In this document: piece after piece, positions 1-6,897 of the stretch
How positions within the stretch are numbered: position 1 is the stretch's first letter
Layout: each line of letters opens with the position of its first letter
Assembly (NCBI GenBank): GCA_030628325.1
Contig: DAOVRB010000002.1
Span: 1 to 20,691 of the forward strand
Direction of reading: 5' to 3'
Source: Methanomicrobiaceae archaeon
Lineage (GTDB): Archaea > Halobacteriota > Methanomicrobia > Methanomicrobiales > Methanomicrobiaceae
Length of the DNA: 20,691 nt
Position numbers and translations under genes: made by a program
Notes under the pieces: model-generated
Told to the model about the DNA's origin: nothing
The model's database searches: none
Seen by the model: the letters and a program-made list of their open reading frames with translations, nothing else

Positions 1-141
1 CTTTGAATATAAATTATCAATCCCACTGATGCCAATTCCTATACGGGTAGCCCCAATATCAGCCAGCCGCTGGATCCGATCTTCATTCAACAGCAGGCCA
101 TTAGTACCAAGTACCGTATCCAGCCCCTTTTCTTTGGCATA
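1..141. repeat. Terminal direct repeat (left copy), circular closure
   Basis: Bases 1-141 are identical to 20551-20691. The repeat lies inside one radical SAM gene, and joining the two ends restores that reading frame, so this is the overlap of a circular (or circularly permuted) molecule and not a biological LTR. The length of 141 equals the largest default k-mer of the MEGAHIT assembler, which leaves exactly such an overlap on circular contigs. The unique genome length is therefore 20,550 bp. Confidence 0.95.
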
Positions 142-411
142 TTCAATAAGTTCGAAGATGTCAGGTCTGATTAACGGATCACCACCTGTGAACCCAATCC
201 ATCTGCAATTTGAATCTGCAATATTATCAATTATATAGGTCTTAATTTCATCAGTAGTGAGCTCATCATTACTCCGGCCCTTAGCATAGCAGAAACTACA
301 ATTCAGATCACACCGGAATGTGATGTTGAACGGCACAAACCATATCCGTTCTGAAAAATCCCGCACTCTAGGTTCCCTATATCCTAACAATGTTTGGAGA
401 TCTATTGCCAT
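1..411 (-). CDS. Radical SAM/SPASM enzyme (rSAM1), N-terminal part; continues at 20550 on the circle
   Basis: These are residues 1-137 of a 354-residue protein whose gene runs across the contig ends (411 to 1, then 20550 to 19897). The ATG at 411 overlaps the end of rSAM2 by ten bases and follows a GAGGTC Shine-Dalgarno. The iron-sulfur motif is C34-DLN-C38-SF-C41, the canonical CX3CX2C that binds the 4Fe-4S cluster and SAM. The usual GGEP motif is GGDP here (residues 76-79), a conservative change at a SAM-amine contact. A TNG motif follows near residue 103, as is common in the family. The rest of the barrel and the auxiliary-cluster domain are in the 19897-20691 entry. The substrate cannot be read from the sequence; SPASM enzymes usually modify peptides or proteins. 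Confidence 0.9.
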   Translation of the reverse strand, partial: MAIDLQTLLGYREPRVRDFSERIWFVPFNITFRCDLNCSFCYAKGRSNDELTTDEIKTYIIDNIADSNCRWIGFTGGDPLIRPDIFELIEYAKEKGLDTVLGTNGLLLNEDRIQRLADIGATRIGIGISGIDNLYSK

Positions 412-1349
412 TGTGTGACCTCGGGATGATGTTTTTTAATCCATCGTGTATGAGGACACGCCGCTAAGGTTTGCTTGAACCATTTTTCGCTTTGCTTTTC
501 CAACTCCTTGAGCGTAGTATCCATAACATTCCCAATCACGGGGTCAATTCTATATGCACACAATCGAACGTTGCCTTCGGGTGTAACACCAATATAAGTA
601 CCTCGACATGCACCACATTTTCTATATTCCAAACCCGGAATATCATAAGTGAGTGCGAAAAAATCTTGTGGTCGTTCGAAGAGCCAGATAGATGTTTTGT
701 TTCCTTGGTCTTTTAGTTGCTGCTGAAGTTTGAAAAGGTCTCTTGCTTTTGCATCTTTAAGCGCATCGGTGACGTCGTGGTCTTTCACAAAACTAAACGG
801 ATGGGGATTGAACTTACAAACTGTTTTTACACAATCATATTCAGCGGCCTCACACACCAACTCTTCAAAATAATCATAGTTTTCCGGTGTCAATACGGAA
901 TTAACATTGACATATATATCATTATCATCAAGCATCCACAAGAGTCGTGTTATTTTATCTTTCTGTGATTTGTCATAATATGATATTGAGATACGCTCAC
1001 ATCCTGTATTCAACACTTTCTGCAGCATATCATCAGTCAATAGATCTCCATTTGTTGCAAAATTTGATAGACCAGATTTAGCAGATTCCATCATATCTAA
1101 AAACGTCAGTGTATCCGGATGAATAAGGGGCTCTCCACCAGTCAGTGAAATTCTTTGAGTGCCTACTTCCATACATTGTTCTACAATTTGTTCTAAGATT
1201 TCTACTGTCATATCGGAAGGTATACCAGGTGCTGCTTTGTTATTGCAGAAAGGGCATCGAGGAACCACATTGCACCTCAGAGTAATTTCAGGGACAACAA
1301 TAAATCCCCATCGGGTTAAACATTTATGTGGGTTGCTTAAGTCTATCAT
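402..1349 (-). CDS. Radical SAM enzyme with CX5CX2C cluster motif (rSAM2)
   Basis: The product is 315 residues, a normal length for a radical SAM barrel with a short C-terminal extension. The cluster motif is C26-NVVPR-C32-PF-C35, a CX5CX2C spacing instead of the usual CX3CX2C. TGGEPL at residues 70-75 is the SAM-binding GGEP motif, and ATNGD near 98-102 is also typical. C245, C248, C264 and C298 form a partial SPASM or twitch-like auxiliary-cluster region around a TPEGNV turn. Residues 221-229 (IWLFERPQD) match a segment of rSAM1 (IWLMERPYD), and a VCKFN/FCRYN pair lies before it, so the two are probably paralogs. The start lies five bases after the stop of the 40-residue peptide, and the end overlaps rSAM1 by ten bases. 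The substrate is unknown. Confidence 0.9.
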   Translation of the reverse strand: MIDLSNPHKCLTRWGFIVVPEITLRCNVVPRCPFCNNKAAPGIPSDMTVEILEQIVEQCMEVGTQRISLTGGEPLIHPDTLTFLDMMESAKSGLSNFATNGDLLTDDMLQKVLNTGCERISISYYDKSQKDKITRLLWMLDDNDIYVNVNSVLTPENYDYFEELVCEAAEYDCVKTVCKFNPHPFSFVKDHDVTDALKDAKARDLFKLQQQLKDQGNKTSIWLFERPQDFFALTYDIPGLEYRKCGACRGTYIGVTPEGNVRLCAYRIDPVIGNVMDTTLKELEKQSEKWFKQTLAACPHTRWIKKHHPEVTQWQ

Positions 1350-1353
1350 ATTA

Positions 1354-1476
1354 TCAATTCCACCGTGCTTTACTGATTAAAGATTCCCTAGTTATTTCAT
1401 CATCAATTCTTTCAACAGGGGTCCATAGTCCCCTTCTTTTGGCTTCATTCAAGGATTCAAGTATTGTGTGACTCAT
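1354..1476 (-). CDS. 40-residue peptide between two radical SAM genes; candidate precursor
   Basis: This small gene encodes 40 residues beginning MSHTILESLN and ending SKARWN. Its ATG overlaps the TGA of rSAM3 (ATGA), and its TGA sits five bases before the ATG of rSAM2, so it is translationally coupled on both sides and fills the only gap in the cassette. The N-terminal half is helical and charged. Two tryptophans (RGLW and the penultimate RW) and the short tail could be a modifiable core. There is no Cys, so thioether (sactipeptide-type) crosslinks through cysteine are excluded; carbon-carbon or ether crosslinks or epimerisation remain possible. I recognise no family. A RiPP precursor role is inference from position and size only; it could instead be a small partner protein. 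Confidence 0.6.
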   Translation of the reverse strand: MSHTILESLNEAKRRGLWTPVERIDDEITRESLISKARWN

Positions 1477-2285
1477 TGCATACACTCCATACACATAATT
1501 TTAGGATCATAAAGCGGTTTATCTGGCTGTAATACGTTCTCAATTCGATCGGGATATTGTCCAATCTTCTTATAATGCCGGGGGCAATCCAAATATGTAC
1601 CATCAGGTAAGACCCCCAACCCTGTCAAACCAGCTGAGCATCCATTCAGGTAGCACAGCCTCTTAGTGTAATAGAACCCACGATCATCAACCATATCCCG
1701 CAGCATCTGGAATTCATCAAGTGGTAGCGGTTTCAACCCCCTGCCATCCACTATCGGTTGACATAAGTTGATATTCACCCCCACACACTCGGTTTTGTCA
1801 GCAAAATCAAGGACATGGTCTAATGTATCCTTGTTACCCTGATGGGCGTTGAACTGGATTGAGTGACTCACACAGGACTCACACATTAACCCGAGAGCAT
1901 GGGTAGCCTGTTCATAACTGCCGGCGCCCCTGAGCCAGTCATGGACTTTCGAGTCTCCATCAAGGTCAATCTGTACGCCCTCATTCATCCAGAGCACATC
2001 AATGATATTATCAATTCCAGCCCCATTACTCGCTATGCTGACCTTTTGATTGAAAAAAGTGTGGAACCATACAATCAGCTCACTAAGATGAGGGTATAAG
2101 GTGGGCTCCCCGCCGGATAATACAACCCGCTTCTCACTTTTTGCATATGGCAAGTCCAAATAGTCAATAATCACATTTTTTGCCATATCCAACGGCATAT
2201 GACCCATATTATACGCATCATCTGTCAAATAACAGTGTCTGCAGCGCAGGTTGCAGTTCATAGTGACATGCATGTCAAGAAACAT
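1473..2285 (-). CDS. Radical SAM enzyme with SPASM/twitch-like tail (rSAM3)
   Basis: The product is 270 residues starting MFLDMHVTMN. The ATG at 2285 sits five bases after a strong GGAGGTGG site; the GTG at 2294 lies inside that site and is less likely. The cluster motif C11-NLR-C15-RH-C18 is canonical CX3CX2C, followed by SGGEP at 57-61 and SNG near 86. VQIDLDG (105-111) followed by HDWLRG is typical of PqqE/AhbC-like SPASM enzymes. The tail carries C211, C216, C234, C265 and C268, enough for one auxiliary Fe-S cluster, but it is shorter than a full SPASM domain. It is less similar to rSAM1 and rSAM2 than they are to each other. It is the first gene of the cassette, 16 bases after the preceding membrane-protein gene. 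Substrate unknown. Confidence 0.88.
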   Translation of the reverse strand: MFLDMHVTMNCNLRCRHCYLTDDAYNMGHMPLDMAKNVIIDYLDLPYAKSEKRVVLSGGEPTLYPHLSELIVWFHTFFNQKVSIASNGAGIDNIIDVLWMNEGVQIDLDGDSKVHDWLRGAGSYEQATHALGLMCESCVSHSIQFNAHQGNKDTLDHVLDFADKTECVGVNINLCQPIVDGRGLKPLPLDEFQMLRDMVDDRGFYYTKRLCYLNGCSAGLTGLGVLPDGTYLDCPRHYKKIGQYPDRIENVLQPDKPLYDPKIMCMECMQ

Positions 2286-2301
2286 CAAATCCACCTCCGT
2301 A

Positions 2302-2754
2302 TCACGGTTCCATCACCTCTATTATAGTAAAATCAGTGCCATTGACATACAAACAGGGCTGTGAGTAGCACATCTGGTAATTTGCGATCACTTCAGGCGG
2401 CACAATGTACGGCCAAGCGATTTGAAAGATTGCATATGCGATGCAGCACATGACACAAATTCCGGCAGCATCAATGACAATCGGCTTAGCGACGTCATAA
2501 AGAGCGTTTTTCTTTTCATTCACACTGAGCTGGCTAAAATCAAGATGCCAGGCGTGAAAACGTATCAAATTATCAGCATGAAGCGGCAAAGAAAAAACAA
2601 ATACACAACAGAACATACTACACAAAGCTTCATAGTAAACATACGCAGATCCGGGATTATACAAATCAGTGAACACAGCAAGGAACGTGGTCACAGTTGC
2701 ACCCAATAAAAACACAAAAACAAGTGCACGGCAATATACCAACCCGTCCTTCAT
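2302..2754 (-). CDS. Multi-pass membrane protein
   Basis: The product is 150 residues. Its ATG overlaps the TGA of the ATPase gene (ATGA). Three hydrophobic stretches are visible: about residues 9-28, 39-57 and 90-115. A hydrophilic helix-rich loop lies between the second and third (about 60-88), and the last ~30 residues are polar with one sequon (NGT). It is cysteine-rich around the second and third helices. I recognise no family. Its position directly after the ATPase and at the end of the structural block suggests a virion or assembly membrane component, but nothing in the sequence proves this. Confidence 0.8.
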   Translation of the reverse strand: MKDGLVYCRALVFVFLLGATVTTFLAVFTDLYNPGSAYVYYEALCSMFCCVFVFSLPLHADNLIRFHAWHLDFSQLSVNEKKNALYDVAKPIVIDAAGICVMCCIAYAIFQIAWPYIVPPEVIANYQMCYSQPCLYVNGTDFTIIEVMEP

Positions 2755-3677
2755 ACAACCACTTCCACTTCTTTACTGTCATGGGTTATACAGCTTATTT
2801 GGCTAAGGTCAGGTGCACGGGGTAACCGCTCCAAACACACTTCAAACAGTTTGTTGAAAACTTTCTCATCTGTTATGGTATACCGTCCACCCTTGACCCG
2901 GATATTGTCATTATCCTTGACAGCCTGATTGATCTCTTCAGACACTATGGTTTTCAAACGAGCAACTGAATAATCAGTTACGCTCATGAGTTTGCGCACA
3001 ACATCCATTAGATTATAATACCCGAATGTACTCAACAACTCATCATCAGCTTCAGATAAGCTCCCTCGTTTCAACAATTTATAATCAGAAATGATTTGTT
3101 CAATTCCTGTAAAATCATGCCCGAATGCTACAATCGGATTACGCGGGATCCCCTTCCAACGCTGGGACTTCGAGCTCTGTTTGTACAATCGCATTGTATC
3201 AAGTTTTGCAAGGATTTGCTCTTTTCGCCATCCCCTTACCAAATACTGATTTCCTTTTTTTATAGTTTCGAAAAACAAACGCGTGCGATGCTGAGTGATA
3301 TAACGATCCATTTCCTGAAGAGCAGGATAACAGAGAATTACGATCCGTTTTGCCCCACGGATCGTCTGGAAATATTTCAACAATACCCGATTGACATCGG
3401 TATCATACATCCCCCTGCGGCTAAAATGGTGTGCTTCATCCCAATGCACAACATGAATAGGTTCAGTTTTAGGGGCAATGCGTGCAAAATCATGAACCGT
3501 TATGGCTATACAATCAGCACCATATGCCGGATCTAACACCTTTCCCAAATTCATGGCAAAAACGGATTTACCGGACCCTTCCGAGCCAAAAACGCTGATA
3601 AGCAGATCCTGATCATTCACAGCCATATCCGCACGCAACATATTCAGTTCATCAAGCACTGCCCTGTTATGTATCAT
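2751..3677 (-). CDS. P-loop ATPase, probable virion assembly or genome-handling ATPase
   Basis: The product is 308 residues from the ATG at 3677, preceded by a GGTGAT Shine-Dalgarno that overlaps the stop of the upstream gene; a start at 3731 would force a 50-base overlap. Walker A is GSEGSGKS (31-38). Walker B is IHVVHWDE (about 74-81), with catalytic D80 and E81 followed by AHHF. The segment after it (RGAKRIVILCYP) resembles the sensor strand of FtsK/HerA/Zot-like ATPases. The last ~80 residues look like a small helical or winged-helix DNA-binding domain. Single ATPases of this kind are common in spindle-shaped and pleolipo-type archaeal viruses. Membership in the FtsK-HerA clade is likely but not certain. 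Confidence 0.85.
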   Translation of the reverse strand: MIHNRAVLDELNMLRADMAVNDQDLLISVFGSEGSGKSVFAMNLGKVLDPAYGADCIAITVHDFARIAPKTEPIHVVHWDEAHHFSRRGMYDTDVNRVLLKYFQTIRGAKRIVILCYPALQEMDRYITQHRTRLFFETIKKGNQYLVRGWRKEQILAKLDTMRLYKQSSKSQRWKGIPRNPIVAFGHDFTGIEQIISDYKLLKRGSLSEADDELLSTFGYYNLMDVVRKLMSVTDYSVARLKTIVSEEINQAVKDNDNIRVKGGRYTITDEKVFNKLFEVCLERLPRAPDLSQISCITHDSKEVEVVV

Positions 3678-3681
3678 AAAA

Positions 3682-4245
3682 TCACCATTTAAACCGCTTA
3701 AATCCATCGAAAACAGTATCAAAACCTTCATCGAGTGTCAGACTCTTACTTTCACGGGATTTTGACTTTTTCGTAGCAGGTACATCAAAATCAAACGCAT
3801 CGAACGCATTATCAAACCCTGACAAAGAGACACCAGGCGCTGCAGGACCAATCTGCTCACCTACACCCCTTACATTATTTCCGGCACGGTATCCAAGTTC
3901 AAAAGGGGTTAGTTTTTTGCTTTCTGTCTTCACCGGTCTTACACCCGCAGAGAATCCTTTTCCGAACGCCCCGATGACTGAACCTGCACCCGACACAGTT
4001 TTTTTCCCGAGTATTGCCAACTTGGTCTTAGTTCCGAGCACAGAACCCATGCTCTTTTCCATTCGCACGACATTTTCAGGCTTTTCACCTTTGTTAAGCC
4101 AATGTCTCAACAACGCACGGCGTTCTTCACTTTCCGGCTCACCTGGCTTAGCACGCGGAGCGTAAACGATTTTCACTTCAACCGGTTCTGGCTTCTCTTC
4201 CTTCTTTTTACGAAAGATTCCTGATATCTTACTAATTATACTCAA
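3682..4245 (-). CDS. Basic low-complexity protein, unknown; possible virion protein
   Basis: The product is 187 residues and its ATG overlaps the stop of the previous gene (ATGA). The N-terminus is very basic (RKKKEE near 13-18), followed by a Pro/Glu-rich stretch, a helical segment (about 40-67), and a Gly/Ala-rich amphipathic region (GAGSVIGAFGKGF near 85-98). The C-terminus has repeated Phe-Asp pairs (FDNAFDAFDFD) and a lysine-rich tail. No membrane segment or known domain is visible. It sits directly before the ATPase in the structural operon, so a nucleic-acid-binding or tegument-like virion role is possible. Confidence 0.75.
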   Translation of the reverse strand: MSIISKISGIFRKKKEEKPEPVEVKIVYAPRAKPGEPESEERRALLRHWLNKGEKPENVVRMEKSMGSVLGTKTKLAILGKKTVSGAGSVIGAFGKGFSAGVRPVKTESKKLTPFELGYRAGNNVRGVGEQIGPAAPGVSLSGFDNAFDAFDFDVPATKKSKSRESKSLTLDEGFDTVFDGFKRFKW

Positions 4246-4679
4246 ACATTCATCTCCTCACCTTGCGGCTCCTTATAATTATCACCCAGATCACTGAGGA
4301 ACGTAGATGTACGCTTTTTTTGTTCAGGTGAATTGTACCCCAATTCATCAAGCATATCCCCAATTGCCATCAGAGCATCAAAATATTCCTTAATCGACAA
4401 ACGCCCTCCAGTCACCATCGCATCTATGTGTTCAATCAGGATCCCTTTATACGTAGGGATCTTGGATATTTTAACAGACGCAAGCATCAGAATATTGTAA
4501 TAATCAGTGAAGAAATCCTGCCAGACCTTCCTTGAAACCTTATCAGTACCCCCACCTAATTGGTTTACGGTGATAACCAATGCAAGTTTCTCACACGAAG
4601 AGTACCACTTATCCAGATACTCACCCTTGACCTTTTCCCAACTCGGAAAAGCCTTCCATTCCTCTTTTACATCTGACAT
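4242..4679 (-). CDS. Soluble helical protein, unknown
   Basis: The product is 145 residues starting MSDVKEEWKAF. It overlaps the upstream membrane-anchored gene by 13 bases and the downstream gene by ATGA. Composition is helix-favouring throughout, with several Trp and Tyr in the first 60 residues; there is no signal peptide or membrane segment. I recognise no family. The overlaps on both sides show that it is part of the same translational unit as the ATPase. Confidence 0.78.
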   Translation of the reverse strand: MSDVKEEWKAFPSWEKVKGEYLDKWYSSCEKLALVITVNQLGGGTDKVSRKVWQDFFTDYYNILMLASVKISKIPTYKGILIEHIDAMVTGGRLSIKEYFDALMAIGDMLDELGYNSPEQKKRTSTFLSDLGDNYKEPQGEEMNV

Positions 4680-5089
4680 AATTTCAAATATATCAATATG
4701 GATACTACAGCGGCCACTGCAGCCAACAGGGTCAGTATTTTCGATGTGTTATTATCATTAAACCCGGCACCCTGTTCTTTTCCGGCCAGTTCAGCCATTT
4801 CCAACATACGTCCGAGCGTGTGCTCTGACATCACCGGCTGCTCAGGAGTATCGTGAATATTTTGCAATTCAGTTGAGCCGTATTGCTGTATACAAACATA
4901 CGCAACACGTGGGATCCCACCAACACGGTACACACACCCCGGATCGATGTGCACAGCGGACTCCCCGTCTTTATACATGCCTGCTGTGACCTCACCTGTG
5001 ATATCGACACCATCAAACCCAGTCGAATTAGGTTGCAGTAAAATTGTCCTACGGAACAATCGATCAATAACATTAAAGCGTAAACGCAT
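4667..5089 (-). CDS. C-terminally membrane-anchored protein, unknown
   Basis: The product is 140 residues if started at the ATG at 5089, which follows a GGGGGT site; a start 39 bases upstream would overlap the preceding gene more deeply. The N-terminal ~90 residues look beta-rich (RTILLQPNSTGF, VAYVCIQQYG). A charged helix follows (about 90-112), and a single C-terminal membrane helix lies near 115-136. This tail-anchored layout in the structural operon suggests a membrane-associated virion or assembly protein. Family not recognised. Confidence 0.78.
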   Translation of the reverse strand: MRLRFNVIDRLFRRTILLQPNSTGFDGVDITGEVTAGMYKDGESAVHIDPGCVYRVGGIPRVAYVCIQQYGSTELQNIHDTPEQPVMSEHTLGRMLEMAELAGKEQGAGFNDNNTSKILTLLAAVAAVVSILIYLKLCQM

Positions 5090-5552
5090 CTTTTTTACCC
5101 CCGTTACGATCCATCGCACGCAATTCACTGATCTTCTTCATAATATCCCCACCTGGTTTTCTATCATCATCAGTACTGACCTCCTCTTTTCTGTAAATAC
5201 CATAATGCTGCGTTGTCAGCTGGGTCAAAAGCTTGCCCTGATGAGACAGAGACGTTACAGACAGGTCCACGACCCTTGTAAGCCATTCCACCGCTACACC
5301 GTAAAACCCATGACTCTCTGCTATCCTGGCGATTGAAAAATACAACCGCGCAACGTTCAGATCCCGCGTATCAAAATTTCCGATTGTCATAGAATGTGAA
5401 TACGCAGGTATCCGCATTACTTCACCACCCTGAGTTTGAACATATTGTTCAGGCGACGCAGGAGTGATGAGCTTGTTGTGAAAAAGGGTTTCGTCATCTC
5501 CGAACTGCGCAGCATCAGCCTTTGCCGGTGGATATTGATTATTGTCTTCCAT
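5073..5552 (-). CDS. Soluble protein of the structural operon, unknown
   Basis: The product is 159 residues. The N-terminal ~55 residues are polar and probably disordered (rich in Asp, Gln, Pro). The middle (about 55-120) is a run of amphipathic helices (ARLYFSIARIAESHGF and onward). The C-terminus is charged (DDDRKPGGD). No Cys and no membrane segment. It starts five bases after the previous stop, with GGAAGGT as probable ribosome site, and overlaps the next gene by 17 bases. No family recognised. Confidence 0.75.
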   Translation of the reverse strand: MEDNNQYPPAKADAAQFGDDETLFHNKLITPASPEQYVQTQGGEVMRIPAYSHSMTIGNFDTRDLNVARLYFSIARIAESHGFYGVAVEWLTRVVDLSVTSLSHQGKLLTQLTTQHYGIYRKEEVSTDDDRKPGGDIMKKISELRAMDRNGGKKDAFTL

Positions 5553-5557
5553 TTGTA

Positions 5558-5845
5558 TTACCTTCCATCAATCCAATCCCACGAGGATGCCACCAGAGCA
5601 GCTATTCCCAACAGGATGTATATAATTGCAATATCACTGGGATCCAGCCCCAGTTGTAACTCAAATACCGTACCGTTTTCTATCACTGTGATCAACTCAC
5701 CTGATCCAACTTTAATCCCTATCAGAATTGCCAGTATGCCTGCTAGCCAACCCAACCCCATACCTACATAACTCCTAAACAGAAACGCAAAAAACAATAG
5801 TACCACTACAAGGAAACTAAAAAAAAGAAAAAGAGTTATGTCCAT
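5558..5845 (-). CDS. Small membrane protein
   Basis: The product is 95 residues with an N-terminal membrane helix (about 4-23), a second glycine-rich one (about 28-45) and a third (about 70-87). An extracytoplasmic-type loop with one sequon (NGT) separates the last two. The GAGGTGATC ribosome site overlaps the stop of the MCP2 gene, so translation is coupled to it. Family not recognised. The position next to the capsid-protein genes makes a virion membrane protein plausible. Confidence 0.78.
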   Translation of the reverse strand: MDITLFLFFSFLVVVLLFFAFLFRSYVGMGLGWLAGILAILIGIKVGSGELITVIENGTVFELQLGLDPSDIAIIYILLGIAALVASSWDWIDGR

Positions 5846-5854
5846 CTGATCACC

Positions 5855-6337
5855 TCACGCAAACGGACGAATAAACACCAGCACGAGCAACAGGACCATG
5901 AACAGCGGAATTTGATTTAACAGCGCCTGCGCAGGTGCACTCATGTTTTGTAAATTGGTGGTACTTGAGTGATCGTAGTCGATGCTGTAAACCGTGCTTC
6001 CCAGACTTTCATTGAAAGTAAAATTACCGGTCGATAGAAGTTGTATCGTACCATCTGTGTAATTCATGTTGTAGTCCACTGTTCTTGTCGCTGTGAAACT
6101 CGCATTGTAGACGGTCTCGCTACTATAACGAATTGGATAATTTGTCAGCTGCATGTACGTATCCGCATTACCACTGACATTAAAACTTTCCCCGGTCTGC
6201 TGCTGCCAGCTCTCTCCGGTTAGAGCCTCGTTAACAACTGGTAACGTGACCTGGAGCGCCATGATCACTGCGATCATAGCACCAATAAAAAAGCTGACAA
6301 CCTGTGCATCCGTGTTTGTTCTGATAGATTTACGCAT
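5855..6337 (-). CDS. Major-capsid-like protein 2 with large inserted ectodomain
   Basis: The product is 160 residues from the ATG at 6337, chosen because GGAG lies five bases upstream. Its first membrane segment (VVSFFIGAMIAVIMALQVT, about 13-31) and last segment (IPLFMVLLLVLVFIRP, about 143-158) are nearly the same as those of MCP1, so it is a paralog. About 110 residues lie between the segments instead of about 24, and they carry six N-glycosylation sequons (NVS, NAS, NYT, NFT, NES, NMS), implying an exposed glycosylated domain. The V/I-P-L-F motif opening the second helix is also what I recall from SSV1 VP1. It could be a minor capsid or spike-bearing version of MCP1. The capsid role is inference from architecture. 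Confidence 0.8.
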   Translation of the reverse strand: MRKSIRTNTDAQVVSFFIGAMIAVIMALQVTLPVVNEALTGESWQQQTGESFNVSGNADTYMQLTNYPIRYSSETVYNASFTATRTVDYNMNYTDGTIQLLSTGNFTFNESLGSTVYSIDYDHSSTTNLQNMSAPAQALLNQIPLFMVLLLVLVFIRPFA

Positions 6338-6345
6338 AATCACTC

Positions 6346-6624
6346 CTACATTAACGGTCGTATAAATATCATAACGACAGACAAAACAAGGAACAGCGGT
6401 ATCAAATCCAACAGTGTCGTTGCAGCACTACTCATATTAGCAGTTGAATTAGAAGCAAGTACAGAATCAATCACAGGCCAAGTCACCTGCAATGCTATAA
6501 TCACCGCAATCATTGCTCCAATGAAAAAAGATACAATACCTGTCTGTGCCTGCTCATTGTTCTTTAAACTTTTCAGGTTCAAATATCCACCTGGTTTAGA
6601 AATATATACACATGATCGTTTCAT
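6346..6624 (-). CDS. Major-capsid-like protein 1 (two-helix, spindle-virus type)
   Basis: The product is 92 residues. The layout is a polar 28-residue N-terminus, membrane helix 1 (GIVSFFIGAMIAVIIALQV, about 29-47), a short Ser/Asn/Thr loop with two sequons (NST, NMS), and membrane helix 2 starting LIPLF (about 73-90). This matches fusellovirus VP1-like capsid proteins in size and in the hydrophobic-P-L-F motif of helix 2. The N-terminus may be removed before the QTG at about 27-29, as SSV VP1 is processed and as class III signal peptides are, but no cleavage motif is certain. The gene has the best ribosome site in the window (AGGAGGTGAAC, eight bases before ATG) and its own promoter, as expected for an abundant protein. 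Confidence 0.82.
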   Translation of the reverse strand: MKRSCVYISKPGGYLNLKSLKNNEQAQTGIVSFFIGAMIAVIIALQVTWPVIDSVLASNSTANMSSAATTLLDLIPLFLVLSVVMIFIRPLM

Positions 6625-6659
6625 TTAGAAGTTCACCTCCTAAAAACAAAAACATTCAC

Positions 6660-6672
6660 AAAATATATAAAC
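6660..6672 (-). promoter_or_regulatory. TATA box of the capsid operon promoter
   Basis: On the minus strand this reads GTTTATATATTTT, an archaeal TATA box. About 25 bases downstream, transcription would start near 6641, immediately before the AGGAGGTGA ribosome site of MCP1. It lies in the 75-base gap between the AbrB gene and MCP1, so the virion block can be expressed separately from the replication genes. Confidence 0.65.
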
Positions 6673-6699
6673 ACATAAAAATACGTATGTTTACACATG

Positions 6700-6867
6700 C
6701 TAAATACCACTATTACGCACAACAATATCCCCATCACGCAATTCTGCATCGCTTTTCAAAACCAAATAAACAATATCATCACCAGTATCCCACCCTAACT
6801 TTTTAACTAATCTTTTCGGAACGGTCATTAAATATCGACCTCTTGAATCTTCTTGTAATAAAACCAT
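6700..6867 (-). CDS. AbrB/SpoVT-like swapped-hairpin DNA-binding protein
   Basis: The product is 55 residues starting at the ATG at 6867, five bases after a GAGGTG ribosome site. The segment RGRYLMTVPKRLVKKLGW (9-26) followed by TGDDIVYLVL matches the AbrB/MazE swapped-hairpin fold (arginine-strand, V-P-K-x-L, a 'gw..GD.i' turn). Such proteins bind DNA as dimers and act as repressors or antitoxins. No toxin gene is adjacent, so a transcriptional regulator is more likely than an antitoxin. It stops about 30 bases before the TATA box of the capsid operon, so it could control that promoter or the origin-proximal Rep gene just upstream; this is inference. Confidence 0.8.
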   Translation of the reverse strand: MVLLQEDSRGRYLMTVPKRLVKKLGWDTGDDIVYLVLKSDAELRDGDIVVRNSGI

Positions 6868-6897
6868 GTTTTCACCTCAATTTTAGATAGCTACAGC

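Noticed and set aside
1..141. Terminal repeat as a real LTR, ITR or terminally redundant linear genome end
   Set aside because: The repeat is direct, falls inside a gene whose frame closes perfectly, and has the assembler k-mer length, so a circular contig explains it better.
402..2285. Radical SAM plus PP-loop genes as a deazaguanine (queuosine/archaeosine-type) DNA-modification pathway
   Set aside because: QueE-type and other required genes (QueD, QueF-like, DpdA-like transferase) are not present on the complete circle, and the radical SAM enzymes are of SPASM type.
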